A stretch of 64,000 bases of DNA from positions 353,633-417,632 of the forward strand of contig NZ_BNCH01000003.1 in the NCBI RefSeq assembly GCF_014656375.1, in the 5' to 3' direction. How positions within the stretch are numbered: position 1 is the first letter of the stretch; each line of letters begins with the position of its first letter. A model generated the notes under the pieces. The model made no database searches and had not been told where the DNA came from. It saw only the letters and a program-made list of their open reading frames with translations. Below, in pieces: positions 53,270 through 63,070 of this stretch. This stretch comes from Aliiroseovarius zhejiangensis (GTDB lineage Bacteria > Pseudomonadota > Alphaproteobacteria > Rhodobacterales > Rhodobacteraceae). Position numbers and translations under genes: made by a program.

Positions 53270-53881
53270 CTAGATCAGTCGATAATCCTTGGCTCTCTGA
53301 ATGGCCTCGGCCGAGGTGCGTGCAAATAACTTCTTGCGGGCAGAGGACAGACGCGCCTTCAGCGCACTTTCCGATATGCCCAGCACAACCGCACCGGCCG
53401 CATAGCGTTCGCCGGATGCCAGCACCTGAAGCGCCTCGATCTCGGCTTTGGTCAGGGTGTCGGGGGGTTGTGAAACATGGTGAAGCCGAAGCACGACACC
53501 GCTGATGGCGGCGATCTCTTCATCCGTGAACTCCCGGTCTGCCCGGGCCAAACCTGCGACCGTCCGCGACGAAATCTCGCCACAGGATACGCAGACGCCA
53601 TAGACCAGCCCGTGGCGCGCGGCATCTTTCAGAATGTCGAACGGGTCGGGCAGGTCAATATCGCTCCAGCGGGTGGCACCGGTGCGCGATATGCCCCAGG
53701 CGATCATTGGGTCGCGCAACGCAAACGCATTGCGCGTGTAATGATCGGACCAGGATTGCGGGTAGGTCTGGAAGGTCAAGAGAGGTGCGGCAAAACGGAT
53801 ATGCAGCCCGACGAAATATCCCGCCGAGGCCATTGGTCCCAATTCGTTCAACAGCGAGTCGATCGCTTGATTCCGGCTCAT
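53270..53881 (-). CDS. luxR: LuxR-family AHL-responsive regulator
   Basis: The product has 203 residues, shorter than the usual 230-250. The autoinducer-binding residues line up with TraR at a constant offset: Trp44, Tyr48, Asp57, Pro58 and Trp72. The C-terminal helix-turn-helix begins at about LTKAEIEALQVLASGERYAA. It directly precedes luxI on the same strand, so the two form an operon. No clear lux box was found nearby. Confidence 0.9.
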   Translation of the reverse strand: MSRNQAIDSLLNELGPMASAGYFVGLHIRFAAPLLTFQTYPQSWSDHYTRNAFALRDPMIAWGISRTGATRWSDIDLPDPFDILKDAARHGLVYGVCVSCGEISSRTVAGLARADREFTDEEIAAISGVVLRLHHVSQPPDTLTKAEIEALQVLASGERYAAGAVVLGISESALKARLSSARKKLFARTSAEAIQRAKDYRLI

Positions 53882-54119
53882 GGTTAAATCTTGGTTACAC
53901 CGATGAGAAAAACAACCCTAAATTGCACAACGAATTGCGAAACAATCTGTGCATGTACCGCAAAACCTTGGCGCACCACGCTCTCACCGATCAAAAGCGG
54001 ATGCAAGTCTTAACAAAGAACTGGTCAGGATAATCAACCTATGGTTGCTGATCGTCGTTCCTTTGCGAACGATGCCACGACACGGCGCCTATAGCGCAGC
54101 ATCAGATGCCCTTTGCAGT

Positions 54120-56066
54120 TCACATGAAAACGGTTGGTCGATCGGGATTGGCAAGCATTGGAAAATCCGTCAGCGACTCATTTATGTGCGAAACACGCCT
54201 GTAGTCGGCATTGCTCGCATCGGCGATGGATTGCAGTGATGCTTTAAGTTCTGCATCACTCAGGTTTAGCCAATCGGCCTTACGGCTGATGAAACCACGT
54301 GATTTCAGATCTTCACATAATGGCGCCAACTGAACCTCACTGACCATAGCTTGGGCCGCGCGACGATCCCCCGACCGCGCCCAGAGCCGTCCAAGATGCG
54401 ACACCACCACCGCATTGCTGACCCCGTAAAGTCGCCCCTGCTGCGCCATCTGATTGGCTTCATGCGCCGGACGCCGCTGTATAATGCCGACAGAAAGATC
54501 AGACCGCCCTGTGTAGTTGACCAAATGAAATGGGCTTCCATCCGGGCCAAGGATATGTGTCGCCGAAAGGTAATGACGCAACTGATCTTCCCAGGAATGA
54601 TCCTGAGGATGAAAAATGGTATACCCCTCGTCTCGCAGATGCGTTTCAAGGGTGTGCTCCCCCAAAAAGATGCGGCCCACCTTGTTAAATTGACCGGAGC
54701 GGGAGATGTAGAGTTTTTTATGTGGTGTCGGTTCGAAATCGCGTCTGATATGCTTTTTCATGAACGCACGCATCTCGGGGCAAGATAACATAAGCCGCCC
54801 CAGCCCGTTTCCCTGCGGCGGGATGACAAGTTTGTCCACGCGATAGAACGCGTCGCAAATCTTGAATTTGATATCGACATCCAACACTTTTGACAGGTTC
54901 GAAAACATTTCGGCCGCGTTATTTTCGTGGTCGTTGTAATTCGGCAAGAAAAGCACGCCATCAAGCGGTTGCGAAATGTGATCCAGGGCCCACAGCCGAG
55001 CGATGGTTTCCGTCAGAAAGTGCCCGAAAGCCGGGTTGAAGCACCCACCAAACAACCAGGTTCCCTCCAGCGTCCTGATCCTGTTGCGCCGTGGATGTGA
55101 TCGCAAGGTTGTGGCCGGCTTTTGGTGAGTCAACCAGCAGATCGCCTCAGGCACCTGATTGCGATGTTGATCAAAAACCGACGCGGCAATCTGATGACCC
55201 TGGCTTCGGGGCGTTTTGGCCAGTACGGCGTTCTTTTTCGTAATGATACCGTCTGCCAATGCCTTCTGGGGGTCGAGGTCATAGCTTTGCTGCTGAGTTG
55301 GACCACTGCTGATCTGTGAATAATCAGGTTTGAGCTTCAACCTTTCGGGCCGCTTGAATGATGCCACTTGCCCTTTGGATGTCGTGCGATCCAGCTCAAA
55401 TCCCTTGGCTTGCATCAGCGTGAAAATCTGTTCGCGACCTTCCGCGCCATAGACGTTCGGGTGCAGTTCAAGCATGACCAGCTCGACATCAGAAAGGTCG
55501 GCTCCAGTCAGGAAATCCAACTCACCTCCTTCGATGTCCATGATCAGGACGTTATGGGGGAAGTCTTGTGTTATGTCGTCATAGTGCGAGGTTGCGACCC
55601 TGATCCGACGCGCTTCGGGTTCGTTGTTTTCCCCGGACAAGCGTGATCCCAGGAAATTGGTTCGAACGTGAAAATCCATATGGTCTGGCTGGTCCTGTCC
55701 GGTCACCACGATCCTGTTCGTGACCAATGCGACCGCATCCAACTGATTATGCGCATAGATCATGCGAATATGTTCGATCAGGTCCGGATTGGCTTCAAAG
55801 GAACGCAGTTCAATGTCCCGGATGTTCTTGGCGAACACGGACCCAACAATGCCCGCGCCTGCACCCATTTCGAGGATTCGATCACCCGGCCTCAGATTGG
55901 CAAGCCCGAACTCGACCTCTGGGCGTTCATAATCGCCATTGCGGATCCGACGCAGGATCGCAGGCTTGAGATGAGGTGCCTCAAGGACTTCAACCCCCTT
56001 GATGGTCGCGACCACTTTCGGGTGTGGACCATCGGATTTTGTTTGGATCAAGGGGGCATCAACCAT
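54120..56066 (-). CDS. FkbM methyltransferase fused to glycosyltransferase family 61 domain
   Basis: The product has 648 residues. The N-terminal half is an FkbM-type SAM methyltransferase (LEMGAGAGIVGSVFAKN at about 66-81, IMDIEGGELDFL at about 175-186). The C-terminal half (about 300-600) is a GT61-type glycosyltransferase, with FGGCFNPAFGHFLTETIARL and GPDGSPFHLVNY. Both activities would modify a glycan, presumably exopolysaccharide or a surface glycoside. The chosen start MVDAPLIQTK removes about 78 upstream residues lacking homology. Base composition is lower in GC than in neighbours. Confidence 0.85.
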   Translation of the reverse strand: MVDAPLIQTKSDGPHPKVVATIKGVEVLEAPHLKPAILRRIRNGDYERPEVEFGLANLRPGDRILEMGAGAGIVGSVFAKNIRDIELRSFEANPDLIEHIRMIYAHNQLDAVALVTNRIVVTGQDQPDHMDFHVRTNFLGSRLSGENNEPEARRIRVATSHYDDITQDFPHNVLIMDIEGGELDFLTGADLSDVELVMLELHPNVYGAEGREQIFTLMQAKGFELDRTTSKGQVASFKRPERLKLKPDYSQISSGPTQQQSYDLDPQKALADGIITKKNAVLAKTPRSQGHQIAASVFDQHRNQVPEAICWLTHQKPATTLRSHPRRNRIRTLEGTWLFGGCFNPAFGHFLTETIARLWALDHISQPLDGVLFLPNYNDHENNAAEMFSNLSKVLDVDIKFKICDAFYRVDKLVIPPQGNGLGRLMLSCPEMRAFMKKHIRRDFEPTPHKKLYISRSGQFNKVGRIFLGEHTLETHLRDEGYTIFHPQDHSWEDQLRHYLSATHILGPDGSPFHLVNYTGRSDLSVGIIQRRPAHEANQMAQQGRLYGVSNAVVVSHLGRLWARSGDRRAAQAMVSEVQLAPLCEDLKSRGFISRKADWLNLSDAELKASLQSIADASNADYRRVSHINESLTDFPMLANPDRPTVFM

Positions 56067-56390
56067 GAAAAACTCGCTCAGTATCGTAATGACTTCAGCA
56101 GATCGAAGCCGGTGCCGAAAACTAGCGGGTCGTCTAACATGAGTAAACAGAGGTGGTGCGGCACCTTGTCTAAAGCCAGGGCGGAGCCTGGCGCAACAAG
56201 CGCAGATGGACGGTGATGATGGGTTTGGGCTGAAAGATGCGAGGATCCGATAGAACATGCAGCGGACGCCGGGAATTGGGCGCATGTATGAACGCAGCAT
56301 TCACAAGCAGAATTCATACAATATCAGCGGATCGCCCGAGGCCATTCACCCGTGACTGCAGGCTAGATCAATGATTTTCAGATGGAAACA
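56067..56390. other. Intergenic region between the FkbM-GT61 gene and tRNA-Thr
   Basis: This 324-base stretch has no frame with a ribosome-binding site. It contains a small inverted repeat (GCCAGG / CCTGGC at about 56177-56194). The promoter of the FkbM-GT61 gene should be here. No tRNA-end duplication or integrase remnant was recognised. Confidence 0.4.
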
Positions 56391-56465
<75 letters not shown>

Positions 56466-56555
56466 GACCTGTCGTGGGCGGCTGATTAGCTCTAATCCGT
56501 GCGCGACGCAAGCGCATTCTGGACCCTTTTTTGAACCTGCGTTACAGAAGGGGAT

Positions 56556-56717
56556 ATGGAGCGTAAGAAGACACCCCAAAAACCCCAGAAAAAAGGGGCA
56601 GATCGTGACGAGCGGCTGAAGGCTGCGCTGAAGGCCAATATGGCGCGGCGCAAATCTCAGGCGCGGGCGCGGGCGGATCATGGGGCCAATCGGTCGCAGA
56701 CAGAAAAAGACCAATAG
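56556..56717 (+). CDS. Small basic protein upstream of murA (53 residues)
   Basis: The protein starts [20 protein letters not shown] and is strongly basic, with a helical middle ([20 protein letters not shown]). The start lies after AGAAGGGGAT. It ends 13 bases before murA and is probably co-transcribed with it. From memory, small basic frames like this occur at the same place in other alphaproteobacteria, which supports it being real; its function is unknown and nucleic-acid binding is possible. Confidence 0.62.
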   Translation: MERKKTPQKPQKKGADRDERLKAALKANMARRKSQARARADHGANRSQTEKDQ

Positions 56718-56730
56718 CAAAGGCGGGCAG

Positions 56731-57996
56731 ATGGATTCGATAGTTGTGACCGGTGGTGGTGAACTGCACGGCGAAATACCCATTGCGGGGGCGAAGAACG
56801 CTTGTCTGACCCTGATGCCGGCGACCCTGTTGTCGGAGGAGCCGCTGACCCTGACCAATGCGCCGCGCCTGTCAGACATCAAGACGATGACCGAATTGCT
56901 GGAGTCCCTTGGGGCCGAGGCCACGTCGATGCAGGACGGGCAGGTGCTGGCGATGTCGTCGCACGACATCAACAATCACGTTGCTGATTATGACATCGTG
57001 CGCAAGATGCGCGCCTCGAACCTGGTCCTGGGGCCGATGCTGGCGCGTCTGGGCCATGCCGTGGTGTCGCTGCCGGGGGGCTGTGCAATCGGCGCGCGTC
57101 CGATGGATTTGCATATTTTCGGGCTAGAAAAGCTGGGTGCCGAGATCGAGCTGAAAGACGGCTATCTGCACGCAAAGGCGCCGCGTGGCCTCAAGGGGGC
57201 CGAGATCGAACTGGCCTTTGCCTCGGTCGGGGCCACGGAAAATATCCTGATGGCGGCGACGCTGGCCAAGGGCACCACTGTTATTCGGAATGCGGCGCGC
57301 GAGCCCGAGATTGTCGACTTGGCCGACTGCCTGCGCAAGATGGGCGCGCAGATCGAGGGCGACGGCACGTCCGAGATCGTCATTCAGGGCGTTGACCGCC
57401 TGCATGGCGCTACGCACCCGGTTGTCACCGACCGGATCGAGCTTGGCACATACATGCTGGCCCCGGCGATTGCGGGCGGTGAGGTCGAGTGTCTGGGCGG
57501 GCGCATTGATCTGGTGAAAAGCTTTGTTGAAAAGCTGGACGCGGCGGGCATCCACGTTGAGGAAACCGAGCGCGGACTGAAAGTTGCGCGCAAGAACGGG
57601 CGTGTGTCGGCGGTTGATGTGACAACCGAACCGTTCCCCGGTTTCCCGACCGATCTGCAAGCCCAGATGATGGCGATGCTGTGCACGGCGGATGGCACAT
57701 CTGTTCTGCACGAAACCATCTTTGAAAACCGCTTCATGCACGCCCCTGAACTCACGCGCATGGGGGCGAATATCGAAGTGCATGGTGGCACGGCCACGGT
57801 GCATGGGGTCGAGAAGCTGAAAGGTGCGCCGGTCATGGCAACAGATTTGCGGGCCTCGGTGTCGCTGATTCTGGCGGGCATGGCGGCGGAAGGCGAAACC
57901 GTTGTCAGCCGCGTCTATCACCTGGACCGCGGGTACGAGAAGGTCGTGCGCAAGCTGTCCTCGATCGGGGCCAAAATTGAACGGATCAAAGAATGA
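56731..57996 (+). CDS. murA: UDP-N-acetylglucosamine 1-carboxyvinyltransferase MurA
   Basis: The product has 421 residues and is full length. The catalytic Cys118 is present in [16 protein letters not shown] (the fosfomycin target residue), and the PEP/substrate residues in [15 protein letters not shown] and [14 protein letters not shown]. It makes the first committed step of peptidoglycan synthesis. The start [10 protein letters not shown] was preferred to an ATG 51 bases upstream. It overlaps the DUF2948 gene by 4 bases. Confidence 0.96.
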   Translation: MDSIVVTGGGELHGEIPIAGAKNACLTLMPATLLSEEPLTLTNAPRLSDIKTMTELLESLGAEATSMQDGQVLAMSSHDINNHVADYDIVRKMRASNLVLGPMLARLGHAVVSLPGGCAIGARPMDLHIFGLEKLGAEIELKDGYLHAKAPRGLKGAEIELAFASVGATENILMAATLAKGTTVIRNAAREPEIVDLADCLRKMGAQIEGDGTSEIVIQGVDRLHGATHPVVTDRIELGTYMLAPAIAGGEVECLGGRIDLVKSFVEKLDAAGIHVEETERGLKVARKNGRVSAVDVTTEPFPGFPTDLQAQMMAMLCTADGTSVLHETIFENRFMHAPELTRMGANIEVHGGTATVHGVEKLKGAPVMATDLRASVSLILAGMAAEGETVVSRVYHLDRGYEKVVRKLSSIGAKIERIKE

Positions 57997-58481
57997 GCAA
58001 TTCAGACCAAGACGCCCGGTTCGAGGATGGGGCAGAAGCCCCGCTGCGCCTGATGGCGATGGATGACGAGGATCTTCAGGTGATCAGCGCGCTGGTGCAG
58101 GACGCGGTGTTCCCGGCGTCCGAAATCGCGTGGGATGCACGCCACCGGCGCTTTGCGCTCCTGCTCAATCGCTTCCGGTGGGAAGATATGCCCGCCGCCC
58201 AACGCCGCCAACGGCCGGTTGAGCGGGTGCAGAGTGTCCTGTCTGTTTCGGATGTTCTGAAAGTGCAAAGTCAAGGCTTTGAGCGGGGTGACAAGGATCT
58301 GGTTTTGTCGCTTTTGTCCTTGTCTTTTGTTCCCGCAGAAGATGGCATGGGGCGTCTGGAACTGGTGCTTGCAGGCGACGGCGCGATTGCGCTTGAAGTC
58401 GAAACACTGGATGTCACCCTGCAAGATGTCACCCGTCCCTATATCGCCCCGTCCCGCCACACGCCTGAACACCCGGAATAG
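57993..58481 (+). CDS. DUF2948 family protein
   Basis: The product has 162 residues. The segment [20 protein letters not shown] followed by [20 protein letters not shown] is typical of DUF2948, found mostly in alphaproteobacteria between murA and hisD. Its function is unknown. Start and stop are coupled to murA (4-base overlap) and hisD (3-base gap). Confidence 0.9.
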   Translation: MSNSDQDARFEDGAEAPLRLMAMDDEDLQVISALVQDAVFPASEIAWDARHRRFALLLNRFRWEDMPAAQRRQRPVERVQSVLSVSDVLKVQSQGFERGDKDLVLSLLSLSFVPAEDGMGRLELVLAGDGAIALEVETLDVTLQDVTRPYIAPSRHTPEHPE

Positions 58482-58484
58482 ACC

Positions 58485-59786
58485 ATGCCCCAGTTTCTGA
58501 ACGCGACCGATGCTGATTTCGAAGCGCGGTTTGCGGCCCTTTTGTCCATGAAACGCGAAGACAGCCCCGAGGTCGATGACATTGTCGCCGGGATCATCGC
58601 GGATGTGCGCGCCCGTGGCGATGCGGCGGTGATCGAGCTCACATCGAAGTTTGACCGGCTGGACCTGACGCCTGCGACCTTGCGGTTTTCGACGGACGAG
58701 ATTGATGCGGAATGCGCCAAGGTGTCGGACACGGACCGCGCGGCGCTGGAACTGGCGGCGGATCGCATCCGCGCCTATCACGCGCGGCAAATGCCGCATG
58801 ATCAACGGTGGACGGACCATGCCGGGGCCGATCTGGGTTGGCGCTGGTCGGCGGTCTCGGCGGCGGGTCTTTACGTGCCGGGGGGGCTGGCTAGCTATCC
58901 CTCATCGGTCCTGATGAACGCGATCCCGGCCAAGGTGGCGGGGGTGGAACGGCTTGCCATCACCGTGCCGACGCCGGACGGGGTGGTCAATCCGCTTGTG
59001 CTGCTGGCGGCCCGGATTGCCGGCGTGGACGAGGTCTATCGCATCGGCGGCGCGCAGGCGATTGCGGCACTGGCCTACGGCACCGAAACCATTGCGCCTG
59101 TCGACAAGATCACCGGGCCGGGCAACGCCTTTGTCGCCGCCGCCAAGCGCCGGGTGTTCGGCAAGGTGGGCATCGACATGATTGCTGGCCCGTCTGAGAT
59201 TCTGGTGATTGCCGACCCCGACAACGACCCGGATTGGCTGGCGCTGGACCTGCTGAGCCAAGCTGAACATGACGAAAGCGCGCAGTCGATCCTGATCACC
59301 ACGAACGAGGCGTTCGGGCGCAAAGTTGCGCAGGCCGTTGAAAAGCGACTCGAAACGCTTGAGCGGCGTGAGATTGCGGGCGCAAGCTGGCGCGACTTCG
59401 GTGCCGTGATTACGGTGCGCCATCTGGACGAGGCCGCGACCCTGTCCAACCGCATCGCGCCCGAGCATCTGGAGCTTTGCGTGGCCGATCCCGAAGCCCT
59501 GTCGGACAAATGCACCCATGCGGGCGCGATCTTCCTCGGCCAGTGGACGCCCGAAGCCATCGGCGATTATGTCGGCGGACCAAACCACGTTTTGCCCACG
59601 GCGCGCTCGGCCCGGTTCAGCTCTGGCCTGTCGGTGATGGATTTCCTGAAACGCACCACGCTGGCCCGGATGACCCCTGCGGCGCTGTCCGCGATCGGGC
59701 CTGCTGCCGAAACCCTCGCCATTTCCGAAAGCCTGGAAGCGCATGGCCTGTCCGTGCGCGCCCGGCTTGACGCCTTGAACGATTGA
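58485..59786 (+). CDS. hisD: Histidinol dehydrogenase
   Basis: The product has 433 residues. GPGNAFVAAAKRRVFG, IDMIAGPSEILVIAD, LLSQAEHDESAQSI and the catalytic Glu-His in IAPEHLELC mark HisD, which performs the last two oxidations of histidine synthesis with zinc. No other his genes are near; isolation of hisD in this position is common in Rhodobacterales. Confidence 0.96.
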   Translation: MPQFLNATDADFEARFAALLSMKREDSPEVDDIVAGIIADVRARGDAAVIELTSKFDRLDLTPATLRFSTDEIDAECAKVSDTDRAALELAADRIRAYHARQMPHDQRWTDHAGADLGWRWSAVSAAGLYVPGGLASYPSSVLMNAIPAKVAGVERLAITVPTPDGVVNPLVLLAARIAGVDEVYRIGGAQAIAALAYGTETIAPVDKITGPGNAFVAAAKRRVFGKVGIDMIAGPSEILVIADPDNDPDWLALDLLSQAEHDESAQSILITTNEAFGRKVAQAVEKRLETLERREIAGASWRDFGAVITVRHLDEAATLSNRIAPEHLELCVADPEALSDKCTHAGAIFLGQWTPEAIGDYVGGPNHVLPTARSARFSSGLSVMDFLKRTTLARMTPAALSAIGPAAETLAISESLEAHGLSVRARLDALND

Positions 59787-59802
59787 TCCACAGAGTATCC
59801 CG

Positions 59803-60285
59803 ATGACAACCAACCGCATCAACGACATTCAGATTGACGACAGCGGGCTTGCCGCGCCCACGCCCGCGATTGAACAGGAACGCAAGGTCGCCATTTTCGA
59901 CCTGCTGGAAGACAACAGTTTCGAACTGGTCGGGCGCGACGGGCAGGCTGTGCCGGACGGTCCATATCACCTGGGGCTGTCGATCCGTGAAAAGCGGCTG
60001 GTCGTGGATGCAAAGACCGAAGACGGCGCTCAGGCGGCGGAGTTTCATTTGTCTATCGGCCCGTTTCGGCAGGTGGTGAAAGATTACTTTGCCATCTGTG
60101 AAAGTTATTTTGACGCCGTGAAGAAACTGCCGCCCAGCCAGATCGAGGCCATCGACATGGCCCGGCGTGGCATTCACAACGAAGGCGCGCGGGTGTTGCA
60201 GGAACGGTTGGAAGGCAAGGCCAATGTCGACATTGACACCGCGCGCCGCCTGTTCACCCTGATCTGTGTCCTGCACTGGGGCTGA
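59803..60285 (+). CDS. UPF0262 family protein
   Basis: The product has 160 residues. IEQERKVAIFDLLEDNSFEL, LVVDAKTEDGAQAAEFHLSI and AIDMARRGIHNEGARVLQER define UPF0262, an alphaproteobacterial family of unknown function. It follows hisD by 16 bases and is followed 2 bases later by a phosphatase gene. Confidence 0.92.
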   Translation: MTTNRINDIQIDDSGLAAPTPAIEQERKVAIFDLLEDNSFELVGRDGQAVPDGPYHLGLSIREKRLVVDAKTEDGAQAAEFHLSIGPFRQVVKDYFAICESYFDAVKKLPPSQIEAIDMARRGIHNEGARVLQERLEGKANVDIDTARRLFTLICVLHWG

Positions 60286-60287
60286 GC

Positions 60288-60764
60288 ATGTCCGCAGATC
60301 GTCCCCAATCGGTGCTGTTCTGCTGCGACCACAATGCCGTGCGATCGCCGATGGCCGAGGGGATGATGAAAGCCTTCTACGGCCATGATATTTATGTGCA
60401 ATCCGCCGGTGTCCATAGCGATATGGAGGTTGACGGTTTTTCCGTGGCGGTCTGTGACGAGCTTGGCATCACCCTGTCAAATCACCGCGTGCGCAGCTTT
60501 GACCAGATGGAAGAATGGGGCGATGACCTGTCCAGCTTCGATCTGGTCGTGGCCCTGTCCCCCGCCAGCCAGCGTCGTGCCCTGGAATTGACCCGACTGT
60601 TCCATCTGGATGTGGAATACTGGCCGATCCTCGACCCCACCGGGCTGGGCACACGGCGCGAGGAAAAACTGGCCGCCTATCGCCAGACTCGCGACCAGAT
60701 TCGCGGCCATATCCTGAAGCGTTTTGGCGAACCGCAGCCGCAAGGCGATGAAACCTCGGTCTAA
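60288..60764 (+). CDS. Low-molecular-weight protein-tyrosine-phosphatase-like protein
   Basis: The product has 158 residues. The CX5R loop is FCCDHNAVRSPMAEG, with Cys13 and Arg19, and the general acid Asp lies in WPILDPTG. The same fold includes arsenate reductases; no arsenic genes are near, so a phosphatase role is more likely. The start follows the preceding stop codon by 2 bases. Confidence 0.88.
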   Translation: MSADRPQSVLFCCDHNAVRSPMAEGMMKAFYGHDIYVQSAGVHSDMEVDGFSVAVCDELGITLSNHRVRSFDQMEEWGDDLSSFDLVVALSPASQRRALELTRLFHLDVEYWPILDPTGLGTRREEKLAAYRQTRDQIRGHILKRFGEPQPQGDETSV

Positions 60765-60857
60765 ACGGTCTCCACGCCGGATTTCCCTTGAAAAACTGAA
60801 AGTTTGGCCCCATTTAAGGGACGCCTACAGGTGGTGGGCGTAATAACAGGAGTGAAC

Positions 60858-61076
60858 ATGGCCAAGGAAGAACTGCTCGAATTCCCCGGTGTCGTGAAGG
60901 ACCTCCTGCCGAATGCGACATTCCTGGTCGAGCTGGAAAACGGCCATACGATCATCGCGCATACGGCAGGAAAGATGCGGAAAAACCGCATCCGCGTTCT
61001 GGCTGGTGACAAGGTACAGGTCGAAATGACCCCCTATGATCTGACCAAGGGTCGGATCAACTACCGCTTCAAATAA
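60858..61076 (+). CDS. infA: Translation initiation factor IF-1
   Basis: The product has 72 residues, the standard length. [37 protein letters not shown] and [16 protein letters not shown] are diagnostic. The start follows AGGAGTGAAC; an ATG 54 bases earlier is out of the family. Confidence 0.98.
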   Translation: MAKEELLEFPGVVKDLLPNATFLVELENGHTIIAHTAGKMRKNRIRVLAGDKVQVEMTPYDLTKGRINYRFK

Positions 61077-61090
61077 GCGGTCCGCCGGGC

Positions 61091-61678
61091 ATGACCCGAC
61101 CGAAGCTGATTCTGGGCTCTGGCAGCCCAAGACGGGCCGAGTTGCTGGGGCAGCTCGGCCTTGTTGCAGATGACGTGCGCCCGCCTGATGTGGATGAAAC
61201 GCCCGCAAAGGGTGAATTGCCGCTGACCTATTGTCGCCGGATCGCCGAGGCAAAGGCGGCTGCGATGGATGTGGCTTCGGATGAAATCGTGCTTTGTGCC
61301 GATACCACAGTGGCGCTGGGCCGTCGCATTTTGGGCAAGCCCGAGGATGCAGCGCAGGCGGCGGAGTTTCTGCTGGCCCTGTCCGGGCGGCGGCACCGGG
61401 TCATCACTTCGGTTGTGGTGCGCAATGCGGGCCGGACCTGGGCGCGTGATGTCGTGACCACCGTGAAATTCAAGCGCCTGTCCGACCCGGAGCTGAACAC
61501 CTATCTCGTCTCTGACGACTGGCGCGGCAAGGCCGGTGCTTACGCCATCCAGGGTCCGGCCGGGGCCTTCGTGACCTGGCTTCAGGGCAGTTATACCGCC
61601 GTTGTCGGCCTGCCGGTGGCCGAAACTGCCAACCTTTTGGTGGCAGCAGGATACCCGATCTATGGAGAACGCACATGA
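61091..61678 (+). CDS. Maf-family nucleoside triphosphate pyrophosphatase
   Basis: The product has 195 residues. [55 protein letters not shown] and [16 protein letters not shown] are the Maf motifs. It hydrolyses non-canonical or modified dNTP/NTP and prevents their incorporation. It overlaps the RNase E/G-like gene by 4 bases. Confidence 0.94.
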   Translation: MTRPKLILGSGSPRRAELLGQLGLVADDVRPPDVDETPAKGELPLTYCRRIAEAKAAAMDVASDEIVLCADTTVALGRRILGKPEDAAQAAEFLLALSGRRHRVITSVVVRNAGRTWARDVVTTVKFKRLSDPELNTYLVSDDWRGKAGAYAIQGPAGAFVTWLQGSYTAVVGLPVAETANLLVAAGYPIYGERT

Positions 61679-62724
61679 AGGGCAGTGTGATCGCGCTTGA
61701 CCGCTACAAAGGCCGATTGGCAGCCGCCCATATCGTGGATGGACGGCTGGAAGATCTGCTGATCGAGCCACCCGACGATGTGACACTGCCCGGTGCAATC
61801 TTCCGCGCGATTTGCGACCGCCCGCTAAAGGGGCAGGGCGGTATGATGCTGCGCCTGCCCGACGGCGAGACAGCGTTCCTGCGGCAGGGAAAGGGCCTGA
61901 AACCCGGCCAGCCCGTTCTGGTGCAAGTCACGGGGTTTGCCGAGGATGGGAAAGCCGTGCCGGTGGCGCAAAAGCTGTTGTTCAAAAGCCGCTTCGCCAT
62001 CGTGACCCCCGATGCCCCCGGTATCAATGTCAGCCGCGCCATTCGCGACGATGAAGAACGTGTGCGTCTTCTGGAGATCGCGCATGAGGTGATGGAGGGC
62101 GCGGAGGAAGGGCTGATTCTGCGGTCCGTGGCAGTCACCGGTACGGATGACGAGATTGCCGACGACATCGCGCAGATGTTGCAGCTCTCGCGCACGGTGC
62201 GCGCGGATGGGGATGGGCAGGGGCAGGCGACCGAACTGCTGCTGGATGGCGCCGACCCGCATCATCAGGCCTGGCGCGAATGGCCGACGCCCGATCAGCT
62301 GGATCAGGACGCGGGGGCTTTTGATCGCCACGGTGTGACAGACATGATTGCCGATCTGGCCCATGCGCGCGTGCCATTGTCGGGCGCTGCGTTTGCCTTT
62401 GTCGAACCGACCCGCGCCTTTGTGGCGGTGGATGTGAACACCGGTGGCGACACCAGCCCTGCAGCCGGGTTGAAAGCCAATATCGCCACCGCGCAAGCCC
62501 TGCCGCGCGCCTTGCGGTGCCGCGGTCTGGGCGGCCAGATCGTCGTCGATTTCGCCCCCAGCCCCAAGAAGGACCGCCGCCAGATTGAACAGGCCCTGCG
62601 CAAGGCGTTTCGTGCCGACGGGATCGAGACCTCGCTGGTGGGCTGGACCACGCTGGGCAATTTCGAACTCCAGCGCAAACGCGAACGGATGAGCCTGAGC
62701 GCCTGCCTGAAGGACCTGACATGA
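61675..62724 (+). CDS. Short ribonuclease E/G-family protein
   Basis: The product has 349 residues. The catalytic core of the RNase E/G family is present: [20 protein letters not shown] and [20 protein letters not shown] carry the two metal-binding aspartates. It lacks the C-terminal zinc-link cysteines and the long tail of RNase E, and is shorter than RNase G. It probably works as a small specialised paralog, and a full RNase E should exist elsewhere. It is coupled to maf and yacG by overlaps. Confidence 0.88.
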   Translation: MKGSVIALDRYKGRLAAAHIVDGRLEDLLIEPPDDVTLPGAIFRAICDRPLKGQGGMMLRLPDGETAFLRQGKGLKPGQPVLVQVTGFAEDGKAVPVAQKLLFKSRFAIVTPDAPGINVSRAIRDDEERVRLLEIAHEVMEGAEEGLILRSVAVTGTDDEIADDIAQMLQLSRTVRADGDGQGQATELLLDGADPHHQAWREWPTPDQLDQDAGAFDRHGVTDMIADLAHARVPLSGAAFAFVEPTRAFVAVDVNTGGDTSPAAGLKANIATAQALPRALRCRGLGGQIVVDFAPSPKKDRRQIEQALRKAFRADGIETSLVGWTTLGNFELQRKRERMSLSACLKDLT

Positions 62725-62915
62725 GCTGCCCCATTTGCCAGAAAAAGACCGATCCGACCTATCGTCCTTTCTGTTCGCGCCGCTGCGCAGATGTGGATCT
62801 GGGACGCTGGCTGAATGGCTCTTATGCCGTGGCATCAAGCGACCCGGAAGACCTGGAAGATGCGGCCGAGGCACTGGCCCGAACGCCGCCATCGGAAAGT
62901 CACGGCCCGCACTGA
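62721..62915 (+). CDS. yacG: DNA gyrase inhibitor YacG (zinc-finger protein)
   Basis: The product has 64 residues. The four-cysteine zinc site is CPICQKKT and FCSRRCADVDLGRWL. YacG binds GyrB and inhibits supercoiling. It overlaps the ribonuclease gene by 4 bases, the usual alphaproteobacterial arrangement. Confidence 0.92.
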   Translation: MSCPICQKKTDPTYRPFCSRRCADVDLGRWLNGSYAVASSDPEDLEDAAEALARTPPSESHGPH

Positions 62916-62995
62916 AAAACCTGCATTTTCCCTCTGGACACCACTATCCCCCCCGTCTACAACCCGCCCACCCGAACGATGAACCGTTCACCCGT

Positions 62996-63070
62996 GCCCG
63001 GGTAGCTCAGGGGTAGAGCAGTGGATTGAAAATCCTCGTGTCGGTGGTTCGATTCCGCCCCCGGGCACCA
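62996..63070 (+). tRNA. tRNA-Phe (anticodon GAA)
   Basis: The cloverleaf is complete: acceptor GCCCGGG / CCCGGGC, D arm GCTC-AGGGGTA-GAGC, anticodon arm GTGGA-TTGAAAA-TCCTC with anticodon GAA, T arm GGTGG-TTCGATT-CCGCC, and encoded CCA. The anticodon stem has one T-T mismatch. The gene borders the AT-rich tract at the end of the window. Confidence 0.97.

Noticed and set aside
53924..53953. TGCACA/TGTGCA inverted repeat upstream of luxR as a lux box
   Set aside because: The half-sites and the 18-base spacer do not fit the 20-base lux-box pattern with CTG/CAG ends.
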